Assembly: GCA_023213395.1 (NCBI GenBank)
Contig: CM041465.1
Span: forward strand, 123,449,741-123,513,740
DNA length: 64,000 nt
From: Cycas panzhihuaensis
Taxonomy: Eukaryota; Cycadophyta
Direction: 5' to 3'
This document shows, in pieces, positions 12,579-22,764 of this stretch (positions are counted from its first letter, which is position 1; every line of letters starts with the position of its first letter). A program made the translations under genes and the position numbers. The notes beneath the pieces are model-generated. The model did not search any database. It saw nothing but the letters and a program-made list of their open reading frames with translations, and had not been told where the DNA came from.

Positions 12579-12893
12579 CTATTCTGTCACCTGTCTCACA
12601 TACTCAATAAAAATATCATCAAATACAAGGAGGGTATCTCCCCCATAGGTAGAAATTAATGTATTCCAAACAGATTTAGATGTTGTTAATTCACAAACCT
12701 TTGAAAAAATATTATCATGAATAGTATAAAATAATAATGCTAATGCTTCATTATCCTTTCTAATATTTTCCTTAATACTAACATCATAGTCATTTTGCAA
12801 ATATTTCCATAAATCATGTGTAATAAAATAGTTTTTCATAACTTTGTTCCATTCTAAAAAATTTTGCCCATCAAATATAGGTAAGTGTGCCAT
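12579..12893 (-). pseudogene. copia-3 gag N-terminal domain
   Basis: This is a 104-codon open frame starting MAHLPIFDGQNFLEWNKVMK. The features match copia gag (DUF4219/UBN2 type): an F-x-G-x-N-F/Y-x-x-W start, LWKYLQ in place of the usual LWDLV, an Ala-rich ALALLFYTIHDNIFSKV helix, and TSKSVWNTL before a YGGD-like segment. A stop follows at VTE. Sequence beyond it on the same strand (about 12470-12575) still reads as an acidic linker. No zinc knuckle or protease follows before the polypurine tract, so the gene is short at its 3' end. It lies about 4.5 kb from the primer site, because host sequence and leader lie between. Confidence 0.85.
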
Positions 12894-14370
12894 GTTATAA
12901 AAAACTTTAGAACATATAAAGTATGCTTTTACTAAATCAAAAGAGTCAATAAATGAATAATGTTAGATATGATGTCAAATATCCTCTTCAAAAGAAATAT
13001 AATGCCATTAAAAAATAAATGAATCAAATGCAATAAGGAAATAATGAATATAGAAGCAACTTTGAAAACATATACCAATATCCTTTTAATGATATAAATC
13101 TAAAATAAGACCTTAACCTTTGAATTTTCTTTAAATGAATAAATATAAATTCTCAATGCAATAAATCTGTAGCCTTGATGATAATATATAATGCTAGAAA
13201 AACTGAAACATATGTATATTTTACTTTGAAAGATAAGGAGTATGAAGAAACTTTTTAAAAGAAGGGTTAGAGGACAACCTTAAGTTTGATAGCTATAAAA
13301 ATATACTAAATCATATCAGAATGATGTGAAACTGTACGAGTATGAAGATAAACAAAATATGAATCCAACGGAATTAATCGTTTTGCAAACGGGTTCCTAT
13401 AAATCAAGTTTTGATGATCTAAAGGAAACATGCCTTGTTTTAAGGCCTAACATGAGTCGGAGCTCAAAATTGTATAAAAATGCTAATAAAACTTTATAAA
13501 ATATTGAGAAATGATTAAATATTATTTAGAAGATTGCTCAATATATTTTCAACTGAAATTTTTTTAGAAATATATATATAAATGTGTAAAAAATGGCAGG
13601 TTTAAAACAATAAAGTACCTCTACTTTGAACGATTTGAAAATCAGTAAAAATACATTAAAATGTATTAAAAAATATATCATATAGAAGAGAATTGAGTCA
13701 TATTCCCAACAAAACTAAATTTGGATGCCAAATAGAGACGTTATAGCAGAAATGGCAACATGTACCTTTATGGTAAAATGTTAAGAAAAAAGGCTAAAAA
13801 CCACTAAAATGCCACTTTCAACGATTAAAATAGTGGTCAAAATGAATTCTAAAAAATAAAATAAAAGGTGGGTAATGAAGTTTGTTGAATGTATATCACT
13901 TTAAAATAAATCTGGGTAGAAAATAGTTTTCCGGTAATAAAATACAATCAGTTCAAAAAATGATTTTATAAAAAGTTTAAAAAATGCTGAAAAAAGGGCT
14001 GATTGACTTTAGATCGACTGAAACAGGCTCAAATCAGCACCAAATTAGTCATATGACCAGTCAAAATTAATCTACAAAAAAATTTTAACTCAATGAAAGT
14101 GGTTTCATGATAAACCTATGTCTCAGTGATGAGTTATGGCAAAAAAACGCTAATAACCCTATGTAAAAAAAAAAAAATTAAAATAAAAAATAAAAAGCTT
14201 ATAAAAAGTTGTTAACTCACTTTTGAAATATGCTGAAGGTCACGTGGCGACTAAATGGGACCTGGGACTGAGTGTATGAGAGGGTTAGAGATTCAAAACG
14301 CTAGAATTGAAAGTTTATGAAGTATAATTGAATTTTCTTTGAACTTTACATTAAAAAAATACATTAAAAA
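12894..14370 (-). other. copia-3 leader, part next to gag
   Basis: AT-rich non-coding leader with no recognised domain. It contains an A-rich stretch at 14161-14200. Confidence 0.55.
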
Positions 14371-14379
14371 ACTTTTGAA

Positions 14380-14820
14380 ATGGAAACGGCTGCTGCGCTC
14401 TTAGCTGTCATGCTGTCGTAATGCATTGTGCTCAGCCGCCGAGATCATATCGTGAAAATCGCCAAGGATGGACTGCTTTTTCAACTTATTGTCGTCTTAA
14501 ATGATGCCAATTTTTCAAAGTATAGTTGTTTATGTTAAAAAAACATTAAAAATTGATTTTCAATCTACAATAGTCAGCTGCAATAAACACTTGATGCGCT
14601 GTTGTAGATGTGGAGTAAAAAATAAAAGAAAATTTTTAAATTTTAGGACGCGCTGCTGCACTTCCCCTCCGTCATCGTCCGTAGTGGAGATCTCCGTGGA
14701 GACGCGATCGCTGCAAAACCTATCCCGCCGCGTCTTCGCCTTCGCCTGCTACTGCCACGTCCGATTAAGCCGTGATGACGTCTGCGCGGGATAGTTTCAG
14801 AGTCGAGTCGTTCAGAGGTA
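14380..14820 (+). pseudogene. GC-richer captured segment, possibly the 5' end of the TRCF-like gene
   Basis: Base composition rises sharply here against the AT-rich element, especially at 14640-14790. The open frame 14501-14794 ends with a Ser-, Arg- and hydrophobic-rich segment that would suit a plastid transit peptide. It abuts the recognisable helicase sequence at 14821 on the same strand. I cannot align it to a known protein, so its assignment as the N-terminal or 5' untranslated part of the captured gene is inference from position and composition. Confidence 0.4.
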
Positions 14821-15653
14821 GACTCAATTGCTTCCTTAAACCGAAGACTTAGGAAGGAAAATAAGAATTATGGTACGCAAAAACAGGTGATAAATCCTGA
14901 AGAAGCACAGAAGTATATACGACTTGTTAAGGAGCAACAGCAGAGGGGCTTGCGAAAAATGAAACACGAGCATTTCAGAGATTCGTATGCAGTTGATCCT
15001 AGTACTCTCGTTCCTGGTGATTATGTTGTGCACAAAAAAGTGGGATTGGCCACTTCGTTGGAATAAAATATGATAAGCCAGATGAGTATTCGCTAATGGT
15101 TGAGTATGTGTACCTTGAATACGCTGATGGAATCGCCAAGCAGGCTTATCGTCTCGCACTGCTATAATTTACCTACAACTAAGCGAGAAGGCCACCATAT
15201 GCAAAGAATCCTGCAATGATTGAATTTGCAGCCAAATTTGCATATGTGCCCACTCCAGATCAACAATAGGCTTTTATAGATGTGGAGAGGGATCTGACTA
15301 AGTGGGATGCACCTATGAACAGATTAATATGTGGTAATGTTGGTTTTGGAAAAATAGAAGTTGCTTTACGAGCTATATTTTGTGTAGTTTCAGCAGGAAA
15401 GCAAGCAATGGTTCTAGCACCTACTATTGTTTTGGCCAAACAACATTACGAGGTCATATGTAATCGGTATTCTTATCGTTCTGACATTAAGGTGGATCTT
15501 CTCAGTAGATTTCAGAGAAAGGTAGAGAAAGATGAGCTATTTGCCAGAATTAGACAAGGATCTCTCAATATCATAGTTGGAACTCATTCACTTCTTGGGA
15601 ATCAAGTAGTCTATAATAATCTTGGCCTTCTTGTGGTCGATGAGGAGCAGAGG
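14821..15653 (+). pseudogene. Captured fragment of plastid transcription-repair-coupling-factor-like helicase (At3g02060 / Mfd type)
   Basis: The order of blocks follows the plant TRCF protein. A leading segment DSIASLNRRLRKEN... reaches KYIRLVKEQQQRGL (14821-14960). The RNA-polymerase-interacting (CarD-like) domain starts GDYVVHKKVG, has a one-base frameshift, and continues GIGHFVGIKYD and YLEYADGIAK (to about 15140). A short piece YNLPTTK follows, then a jump to PPYAKNPAMIEFAAKFAYVPTPDQQ, an in-frame TAG at 15267, and the helicase core at 15282-15653. The Walker A is GNVGFGKIEVA (Thr replaced by Ile) and motif II is VVDEEQR. More than a hundred bases are missing between the YNLPTTK and PPYAKNP blocks. 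No intron is evident, which suggests a spliced source. It runs antisense to copia-3 and cannot encode a working helicase. Confidence 0.85.
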
Positions 15654-15655
15654 TT

Positions 15656-15733
15656 GATGTATGGAGTATTGGTGTCATAACATATATCTTACTATGTGGA
15701 AGTCAACCTTTCTAGGCATGGACAAAATCAGGA
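15656..15733 (+). pseudogene. Captured scrap of a CDPK-related Ser/Thr kinase (subdomain IX)
   Basis: Directly after the helicase piece, in another frame, the sequence reads DVWSIGVITYILLCGSQPF, then a stop, then AWTKSG. Calcium-dependent and CDPK-related plant kinases have DVWSxGVIxYILLCGxxPFWARTESG at this site. The differences are single-base changes (TGG to TAG, CGG to TGG, GAA to AAA). The match is only about 26 codons long, but it is specific. The junction with the helicase piece (15653/15656) is abrupt, so two unrelated host genes are joined inside one element. Confidence 0.62.
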
Positions 15734-16265
15734 AGCAGTTCCAAGAATGACAAGTCTATTTGGCTATATATAGATGGACAACCAACAATATTGGGTACGA
15801 AGAGGTTGTCACTATAGTGGCGCTCAGCTTTGTGATATTTTTCTTGCAATTTTTGTGTACTTGTGATTTCTGCAAAGCTATGATGAGCCTATCTTTGTAT
15901 AAAAAATTTTCAAGTTATTATTATTTCATGAAACCTTCTCTTGCACAAGTGTTGTCAAATTTATAGAGCAACCTGAGTACTCTCAAGAACTCTCAAAAAA
16001 GAAAAAAAATGACAAGTTTAAGATTATGAGCCTAAAAAGGTAGGTCGCTAGAAGGTAGAAGGCAGTGCCCAAAAAGATGTAAGAAATAAAATACAAGGAT
16101 GTAATAGAAAAGTAGTAGATGTGGCCAACAAAAGGGGCAATGTAAAAAGCAGAGTATAAAAACAATATGCCTTCTTTGGCCTACAAGATCAAATACCAAT
16201 AAAAATTTTGAGAACTTTGTTGTATTCCTTTTGTAAAGAATGAAAATAATTGATAGTTTTTGCAC
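15734..16265. other. Unidentified captured or leader sequence with hydrophobic frames
   Basis: The plus strand is open at 15760-15966, and the minus strand is open at 15983-16165 and 16032-16265. All encode aromatic and aliphatic residues with possible membrane segments (for example FLYSAFYIAPFVGHIYYF on the minus strand). I do not recognise a family. They may be further captured exons or chance frames in T-rich DNA. Confidence 0.3.
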
Positions 16266-16480
16266 TCCTTTTCAGTCACAAATGAAAATGCTTATGTGCA
16301 TGAGATGTCAAAAAATATGTAATGTAAAACATATGAGAAATGAAATGAAATATCAATGTGAGGAGCATGGACACATTTTTCAAATATCTTAAAGAAGATA
16401 TATCAAATAAATGAAATGCACATGTATTTGTATTTGAAATATTTTCAAATCTGTTGTAGATATATCAGAAATATGAGTTT

Positions 16481-17196
16481 AGATCTGAAAAAGAAATTAA
16501 AGAACCTGGAAAAAAGTTGTAACTGATTTGCAGCAGAAAAATAAGCTTCAAAAGCTTCTAGTAGACAGATCTGCAGTGTATTCTTCTCCAAAAAAAAACT
16601 GAATATGCTCAAGGGATTGTAAATCTGTAGAAAACTTGAAAATATAGTAAAAAAATATGATAAAAAATATAGATCTATAATGAAACGTAGCAAATCTGAA
16701 ATGAAATATCGCAGGTCTGAAGTGAGAATCAGTAGATCTGAAAAAATATTGTGTAAATATTATAGATCTGGCCTAAGTATAGCAGATCTATAGCCAAAAA
16801 TTGCATATCTGAATGAATATACCAGAAAAATTGTGAAAATTTGTTGAAATAAGCAGATCTATAGTAGATCTGAAAAATATGTAACAGATCTTGAAATAAA
16901 AATTGCAGATCTTTAAAGAAAACTTGATAACTTTTGCATGCAGCTGATTTCCTTTACAGATCTGCGAAAAATATCAGATAAAATAGACTAATAACCTTTA
17001 AAACTTTCAAATATGTGATGAAAACTGCAGATCTAGAAAAATAACTCAAATATGAGAAAAAACTTGAATATATATAACTTACTGCTGAAATAATGATGAA
17101 ATATAAGATAAAATATGTAGAACTAAAGAAATATGGCTCAAATTTGTGAAAAAACTTGACCAAATATGGCTTGCTGCTGAAATCCTGTGTAGATCT
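16481..17196. repeat. Cluster of AGATCT motifs in the copia-3 leader
   Basis: Thirteen exact AGATCT palindromes occur in 716 bp, starting at 16481, 16567, 16671, 16734, 16764, 16784, 16855, 16866, 16886, 16907, 16958, 17029 and 17191, many within a larger CAGATCTG-like context. Spacing is irregular. About one in 4 kb would be expected in random sequence of even composition, fewer in AT-rich DNA. Confidence 0.85.
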
Positions 17197-17388
17197 GCAC
17201 AAATCTGAAAATAAACCTAAAAAATATTTGTTATATCACCAATATATCTCAATAATGATCAAAACTTACTAAAAAACTTATAGAAAAATGAATGTAACTG
17301 AATATTTGTTGCTGTCAGCAAATCTGCTTCAAATGCGAGTAAATCTCTTTTCTTCTTCACAAAAAACTTCACAGATCAGTAATCGCCC

Positions 17389-17400
17389 ACTCTGATACCA
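17389..17400 (-). other. Primer binding site of copia-3
   Basis: The plus strand reads ACTCTGATACCA, giving TGGTATCAGAGT on the element strand: 11 of 12 bases of the tRNA-Met-type primer site, two bases inside the LTR edge at 17403. A second near-copy at 17431-17441 lies inside the LTR and has a counterpart in the other LTR. Confidence 0.85.
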
Positions 17401-17402
17401 AA

Positions 17403-20363
17403 TGTAGGAAATAGAATGTAGCTAAACTATGTTCTGATACTAAATGTTAGAAAAATATTTTGTAGGAGAACAAAGCAGAACATAGAATAATCTTCAATAG
17501 ATCAATACAAATCATAAATCATCAATAGATCAATGTATCATGATAGCATAAACACATCAAAGCATTGTATTCAAGCCATTGTGAGAAGAGTAATACACAT
17601 TTCCTAAAAGAGGGCAATGTCTAAAGACATCAGGGTTGCACACCCCTCAATATTTATAGTTTGGGGGAGGAGGGAAACTCCTCAACCCCTGAATTCAAAA
17701 TAATAATAAAATAATGTTAACTTAAATGAAACTAACTCAACTTAACGTAAATCAAAGTTAGACTTACCTTGACATGTTGAGCATCACATGTCTAAATTGA
17801 AGTTGATGAGGTGTACAATCTGAAATGCTTGCCGCGGGGTGGTATCCATACGTTTAGCAAAAGGAACGGATTATGCAAAGCTAAGTTAGGCTAAATAGCA
17901 AGGACTTCACCTCGCAGGGCGTCCGTGCGCTAGAGCGCATATTTGAAACTACAGAGGTGCCTGGTTGCTTCCAGGTAGCTACACAAAACGAAGCCTTCCT
18001 ACCTTGCAACGTCTAGGTGTAGGCTGGCAAAAGGGGTAAAGTATGGGTAGTTCTAACACGAAATGAACTATCTAAATATGCTAGACTAACCACTAGAGGA
18101 AAGATATACAAAGCAAAAGTATGTTCCTTTCCGCTTTCAATTTCTTATGTGTTTCTAACTATACAAACATGTGCATAAAGAACAACGGCATAAAGAAGAT
18201 ATATGAAGACAAGGAAAATACCTGGACCTGGCATCTGAATAGAGCGCTACGAGTCTCTTCACTTCCCGCTCCTTCCCGCTCCACTTGTCGTGCATGCGAT
18301 ACCGGTCGGCAATGGTTGCCGTGAGCAACCAAAGAGGGGCTAGCTTACCTCCCCTTATGCATGCAAAAGTAAAACAGAATAGCAAACAACGGAAAATGAC
18401 AAAAAGCACTAAATGTGGAACTAACCTGCAATGGGTTTTGTTCCACACGTGACTCCACCTATGCGAGACCCTGCAAATCAAATAGACGAGTATCTCCCTC
18501 TCAGAAGAGGGGCCACAAAGTAGATCGAGTATATGTACTAAACTTAGAGGAAACAAAATCAACCTAAGCTAAGCATATATATTATCATTTAATGAAATAA
18601 CGTTCAACAAAGCTCCTGCAAACAATTACCGTAAATGACACCAAAAAACGAAGAGTATAGCCTCAGAATGGCTACCTCACCCACAAGAAATCTCCACTTA
18701 GTCTTGGGAAAGGGAAATAGACTCGCAGCAAGGACATAGGGCAGCGCATAACGAGAAAGAAGAGGGTAGCTGGAAGGTATGCAAACACCTAAAGAATGAG
18801 ATACTACGAACAACAAATCATCTGACTGGGTGGGTAGCAAATTGTTAACCGGCAAGAAGCGGTTTCGGGGCTTATGCGATGCTCGAAACCAACAGACAAA
18901 AATCTAAAACCAGCATGGCAGTGGGCTGCCAACGCTAGTTTAGATCTAGAAAAGAGCTCCCAAACTCCCTAACCTGACTTCTAGGAAGGCACCAAAGGCA
19001 AGGGAAAAGAGAATAAGGGACGGAACCCTTGGGGAGAAGGACAGCAAGGGGGATGGACCCCGTCTTCCTCCCTCAAATTCTCTTTGTGTTACCCCCCTAC
19101 AACAGCCACCTAAGAGTAGGTTTGTAGGGATTATTGGGAAAGCACTATTGTGCCAAAAGATAAGAAAATGATGCTAAATAGGTATAGCAATAAGAAGGCA
19201 CATAGACTAAGAGTTTATCCACAAAAGCATAAAGAAATAACATAAATTGCTAAGTAAATGTGAGAGGTACCTTGTTGTGAAGATATCAAGCATGAACTTG
19301 TTGGAAAAATGGCAGGAAAAAGCCAGCAATCAGTGAGATATGATGGCAAATTTGGAAGAGGAGAGAAATGTGAGAATGATCCTGTGAGTTTGGAGCCTTT
19401 GACGCTTGTCTTTTGGGAGATTTTGAAGAAGATCCTCCTTGAAGCTTTGAAGACCTACAAATAGATGTAGGGCTTGCTGTTTGTAGGTAATAGGGGCAAC
19501 AATGGTCCCTAGAAATGAGCCAGCATGTGTGTGTCTCTCTTTGCAGTAGTGTTCTGTGGAGGATTTTGTATAATTTTTTGTAAAAATGAGCAAAAGATCC
19601 CTAAAAATGAAGAGGATTACTTGTTTTATCCCTTGCTCACTATAGGTGAACATTGGGGATGTCAGGGCGATGCAAATGTGTTGGTGCCACGCGGCAGTTC
19701 CGCGAAAAAAGTGAAAACTGTCACGTGATTTAAAAAAAAAAATTTAAACAGTTGCCCTACGGTAAACTTCGCATTACCACGGCAAAGATCGCGATACCGC
19801 TAAGTTTACAGCAGTACCAAACTGGAAACAAAAAATAAGTAAAAATAAGCAGAAATAAGGGCTTGGAGTTAATATTAAGAGTAAATTAAGGCTGGAGCTG
19901 CTGGGGGGAATACCCAGGTGATGGGCAAGTGGCCAGGAAAGTAAACTGGATCTTAACCAAGGATTCAGTCAAACTTGGAAGAGACTGCAACATGAGCAAG
20001 ATGTCGTAAAAAGGGGCGAACATAACTGGCTGAGGCATCCCGAGGGGTCGTGGAGATGGAGTGGGTGGCTGTGCGCCATATGGGATGTAGCATTCGTTGA
20101 GGAATGCCCCCATTGTGAGTCGTCATAGGCTGAAAGCGTGCTGTAAGCACATGCAATATGATCAAGTAGAGAGGCAATGCAAGCAGGCAAGCATGCGTCA
20201 GGCAGTCTGTACTAAATGACCTCAGTCAAGTAAGAGTAGAGAGAAGTGAGAACGTATACCTGAGCTTACCTGAGTCGATGCATTTCGAGTTCATTCCCGG
20301 TAGCCAGAAAACACAATCCTGGTTGGAAAGGTGGGAGTGGAGTGATAACAATTAACTCCAACA
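17403..20363 (-). repeat. 5' LTR of copia-3, split by a nested insertion
   Basis: The two LTR parts are 17403-17820 and 20319-20363. Together they give about 463 bp, matching 11679-12156 with a small gap where the other copy has a repeated CTTACCTTAACTTACATT-like stretch. TTAAT at 20364-20368 is the right target duplication. Confidence 0.85.
17821..20313. mobile_element. Nested 2,493-bp TG...CA insertion, probable solo LTR
   Basis: The insertion begins TGAAATGCTTGCC and ends GAAAACA. It is flanked by identical 5-bp repeats CAATC (17816-17820 and 20314-20318) that lie at one point of the copia-3 LTR. It is visibly richer in G+C than its host. No coding domain, primer site or internal LTR pair is seen. 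Ends of TG...CA with a 5-bp duplication and no interior fit a long solo LTR left by recombination, as known for plant gypsy elements. A compact non-autonomous element is the alternative. Confidence 0.72.
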
Positions 20364-20637
20364 TTAATAAGATACCCCCCTTCACTAGTCATAATAAACA
20401 CACCTAAAATAAGTTCTAAATAAATACACAAAGAGGTGGATACACTCATAGTATTACATCCTCCCTTGGATCACACCATTGCTTTGCTACTATGTTAAAA
20501 TTAAATGATTTAATACCATAAATATTTAATATCAAATACATCAAGATTATATTAATAATATACAGACAAAGAAATAAAACATGCACTATAATGTAATGTA
20601 TAAACCTTTTAGGAGAAATAATGATCTCCTACTTGTT

Positions 20638-20921
20638 TTGTGAACTAATATATAATTTTTAGTTCGTTCTACTATATAAGTATATAATCACATACTAAGA
20701 ATTATCTTGTTAATTAATAATTCAAAATATAAACAAATATATATATTATACGATCTTAATACATATAAGAAGGGAGAAGACTAATCTATAAGATATAGAT
20801 TAAATATTATCCAATAATTAAAGTATATTTATTTGGCCAAGTAGTTCAACTTATTTCTAAAGTATGTTATTTTTTGTTAATAAAGTTTATGAATCATATA
20901 TGATAAATACTTCCTAGTTAA
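20638..20921 (+). repeat. Direct repeat, copy 1 (~284 bp)
   Basis: It aligns along its length with 21581-21862, from TTGTGAACTAATATATAATT to TTCCTAGTTAA, with scattered substitutions and a few small gaps. It lacks TG...CA ends, so I do not call it an LTR. Confidence 0.85.
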
Positions 20922-21580
20922 TTGTTAGATAATGTGACAACGATGTTTTGGAGGTAAAAATTTTGATAGGTTGACAGACTAATTTCCTTCCTGAACTTTC
21001 GTGAGAGGATCCACGGGGGCTAGGAGTCTCCCTTAGCTAGGGGGTGTAAGGGGCACCAGAACCTCCCCTTGCAAAGAGGGGGTTCGAGGGTGGTAGCCTT
21101 TGACCAAAAAGGTTAATGCTATAAAGCATACAAAATTGTAAAAAGAATCAGGGTCGTTCATTACAAATACTCCATATTTGATGGTCGAGATTTATATCTT
21201 GTATGACTCTCTCATATAGTCTAATTTCAAGTGCGTTTTTTATTATTTTCATGGCATTCGATGTATTTGATGTACTTTATTGAGAAGAGGTGGCTAGTTG
21301 TTGTTGTGAGCATTTTGTTGTAGATTAGGTATATTTCTCTATTTTTGGATAATAAAAATCGATACCTTTCTTATGTGGATGTTTCCCTAGTACACTATTA
21401 GGATTTTACCACATTATATATGGTGTATATGTGATGCTTTGGCTTTCTAATTTATTTATTATATTATCTCTAGTTTAAGAACTTACATATTAAATTTCAG
21501 TTTCAATTCTTGTAACTAATTATAAAATAGTTTAGATCTTGGTGGCAGTTTCTAGTTATTGAGACCCACTTTTATTAACC
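20922..21580. other. Segment between the direct repeats
   Basis: About 660 bp, G-rich near 21005-21110 (CTAGGGGGTGTAAGGGGCAC). Sequence near 21340-21420 resembles the 3' part of plant copia LTRs. No protein domain. It could be an insertion that separated a once-tandem repeat. Confidence 0.4.
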
Positions 21581-21862
21581 TTGTGAACTAATATATAATT
21601 TATAGTACATGTCACTATATAAGTATCTAATCACATACTAAGAACTACCTTGTTAATTAATAATTAAAAATATAAAGAAATATATGGATTATACGCTCCT
21701 AATACATATAAGAGGGGAAAATACTAATCTATAAGACAAATTAAATATTATCCAACAATTAAAGTATATTTATTTGGCCAAGTAGTTCAACTTATTCCTG
21801 AAGCATGTTATTTTTTGTTAACAAAGTTTATGAATCATATATGATAAATACTTCCTAGTTAA
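21581..21862 (+). repeat. Direct repeat, copy 2 (~282 bp)
   Basis: Partner of 20638-20921; most positions are identical by eye. Confidence 0.85.
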
Positions 21863-22729
21863 CTAGCAATTATAGTAGTTGGCTACTTGTGCATATCAGT
21901 AGATGGTTGTTGTTTTATATAGACATTAGTGATTTGGTATGTTAATGAGTTTATTTTATAGTTTATAATTGGAAGATATAAAGTTCTTAAGAGGAGACTT
22001 CATATATCATGATAAGTTTATGTTATATTAGATGATGATTCATAGGTGTTGATATGAGATAATATAACATGACATTTGTTTGTAGGAGAACAAGTTTGTT
22101 AAAGACAAGTTTAATGATTGATATTTATAAATCATACAAGGATGAAGATAAATAGGTGATTTAGCATGAAGATGAAAACATTAAATGTTTCACAAATTAA
22201 ACATTAAAGAGGAGTATTAGGGTATTATTTTTTATAATATCTAATATAATATTTAATTAGTAGATGAGTTATAATTAGTTAATATAAAGGTTCTTATATA
22301 TGATTTGAGTAGTTGATATATCGATATGATTTTATTAGTTTATGATGTACTTATATCTTATTGAATATATATGAGGTAATGAATTTATAAATATGAATAT
22401 CTAGCAAAAGTATAATTTGAGATAGAGCTATGTTCCACCCTTCTCTCATGGTTTTTCCCATCAAGGGCTTTCCATGTATAAATATAGTGTCTCATGATGA
22501 TATCTTTTTTGTATATGAATATTATTATATTGATATGTACATATATTATGTAATATATTTTATTCTTATCTTAAGCACCTCATTATGCATATTTTATTTA
22601 TTATGTATTACAAGTTACATGTTGATATGAATGCTTCACATAATCCTTTCTACTTGATTATATGACATGAATTGAATTCTATATAAGTCATTATTAAATT
22701 TTTAGTAACATCTTCTAGTTTTTAGATGT

Positions 22730-22731
<2 letters not shown>
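21863..22731. other. AT-rich spacer, no gene
   Basis: No recognised domain on either strand. The open frame near 22430-22630 has low complexity and is rich in Tyr and Ile. Confidence 0.5.

Positions 22732-22761
<30 letters not shown>
22732..22761. repeat. (TA)n microsatellite, about 15 units
   Basis: An uninterrupted TA dinucleotide run within AT-rich intergenic DNA. Confidence 0.95.

Positions 22762-22764
<3 letters not shown>

Larger units (their letters stand above)
11679..20363 (-). mobile_element. Non-autonomous copia-type element (gag only) carrying host gene fragments (copia-3)
   Basis: This is a minus-strand element. The 3' LTR is 11679-12156, and the 5' LTR is 17403-20363, split by a nested 2.5-kb insertion. 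TTAAT flanks both ends (11674-11678 and 20364-20368). A tRNA-Met-type primer site sits at 17389-17400 and a polypurine tract at 12157-12170. The 5.2-kb interior encodes a copia gag N-terminus (12579-12893), and I find no protease, integrase, RT or RNase H. The leader between primer site and gag contains antisense host sequences: a TRCF-like helicase and a CDPK-related kinase scrap. The arrangement resembles terminal-repeat-with-GAG elements, a known non-autonomous class, with added transduced genes. Mobility would have relied on enzymes from another element. Confidence 0.85.

Noticed and set aside
15760-15966. Identification of this frame as a PMP3/RCI2 small membrane protein
   Set aside because: Only a vague resemblance of a short hydrophobic stretch; the rest does not follow the family pattern.
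19886-20190. Overlapping minus-strand frames with Pro-rich sequence near the end of the nested insertion
   Set aside because: Three frames overlap in the same place and none matches a family; likely chance in GC-richer LTR sequence.
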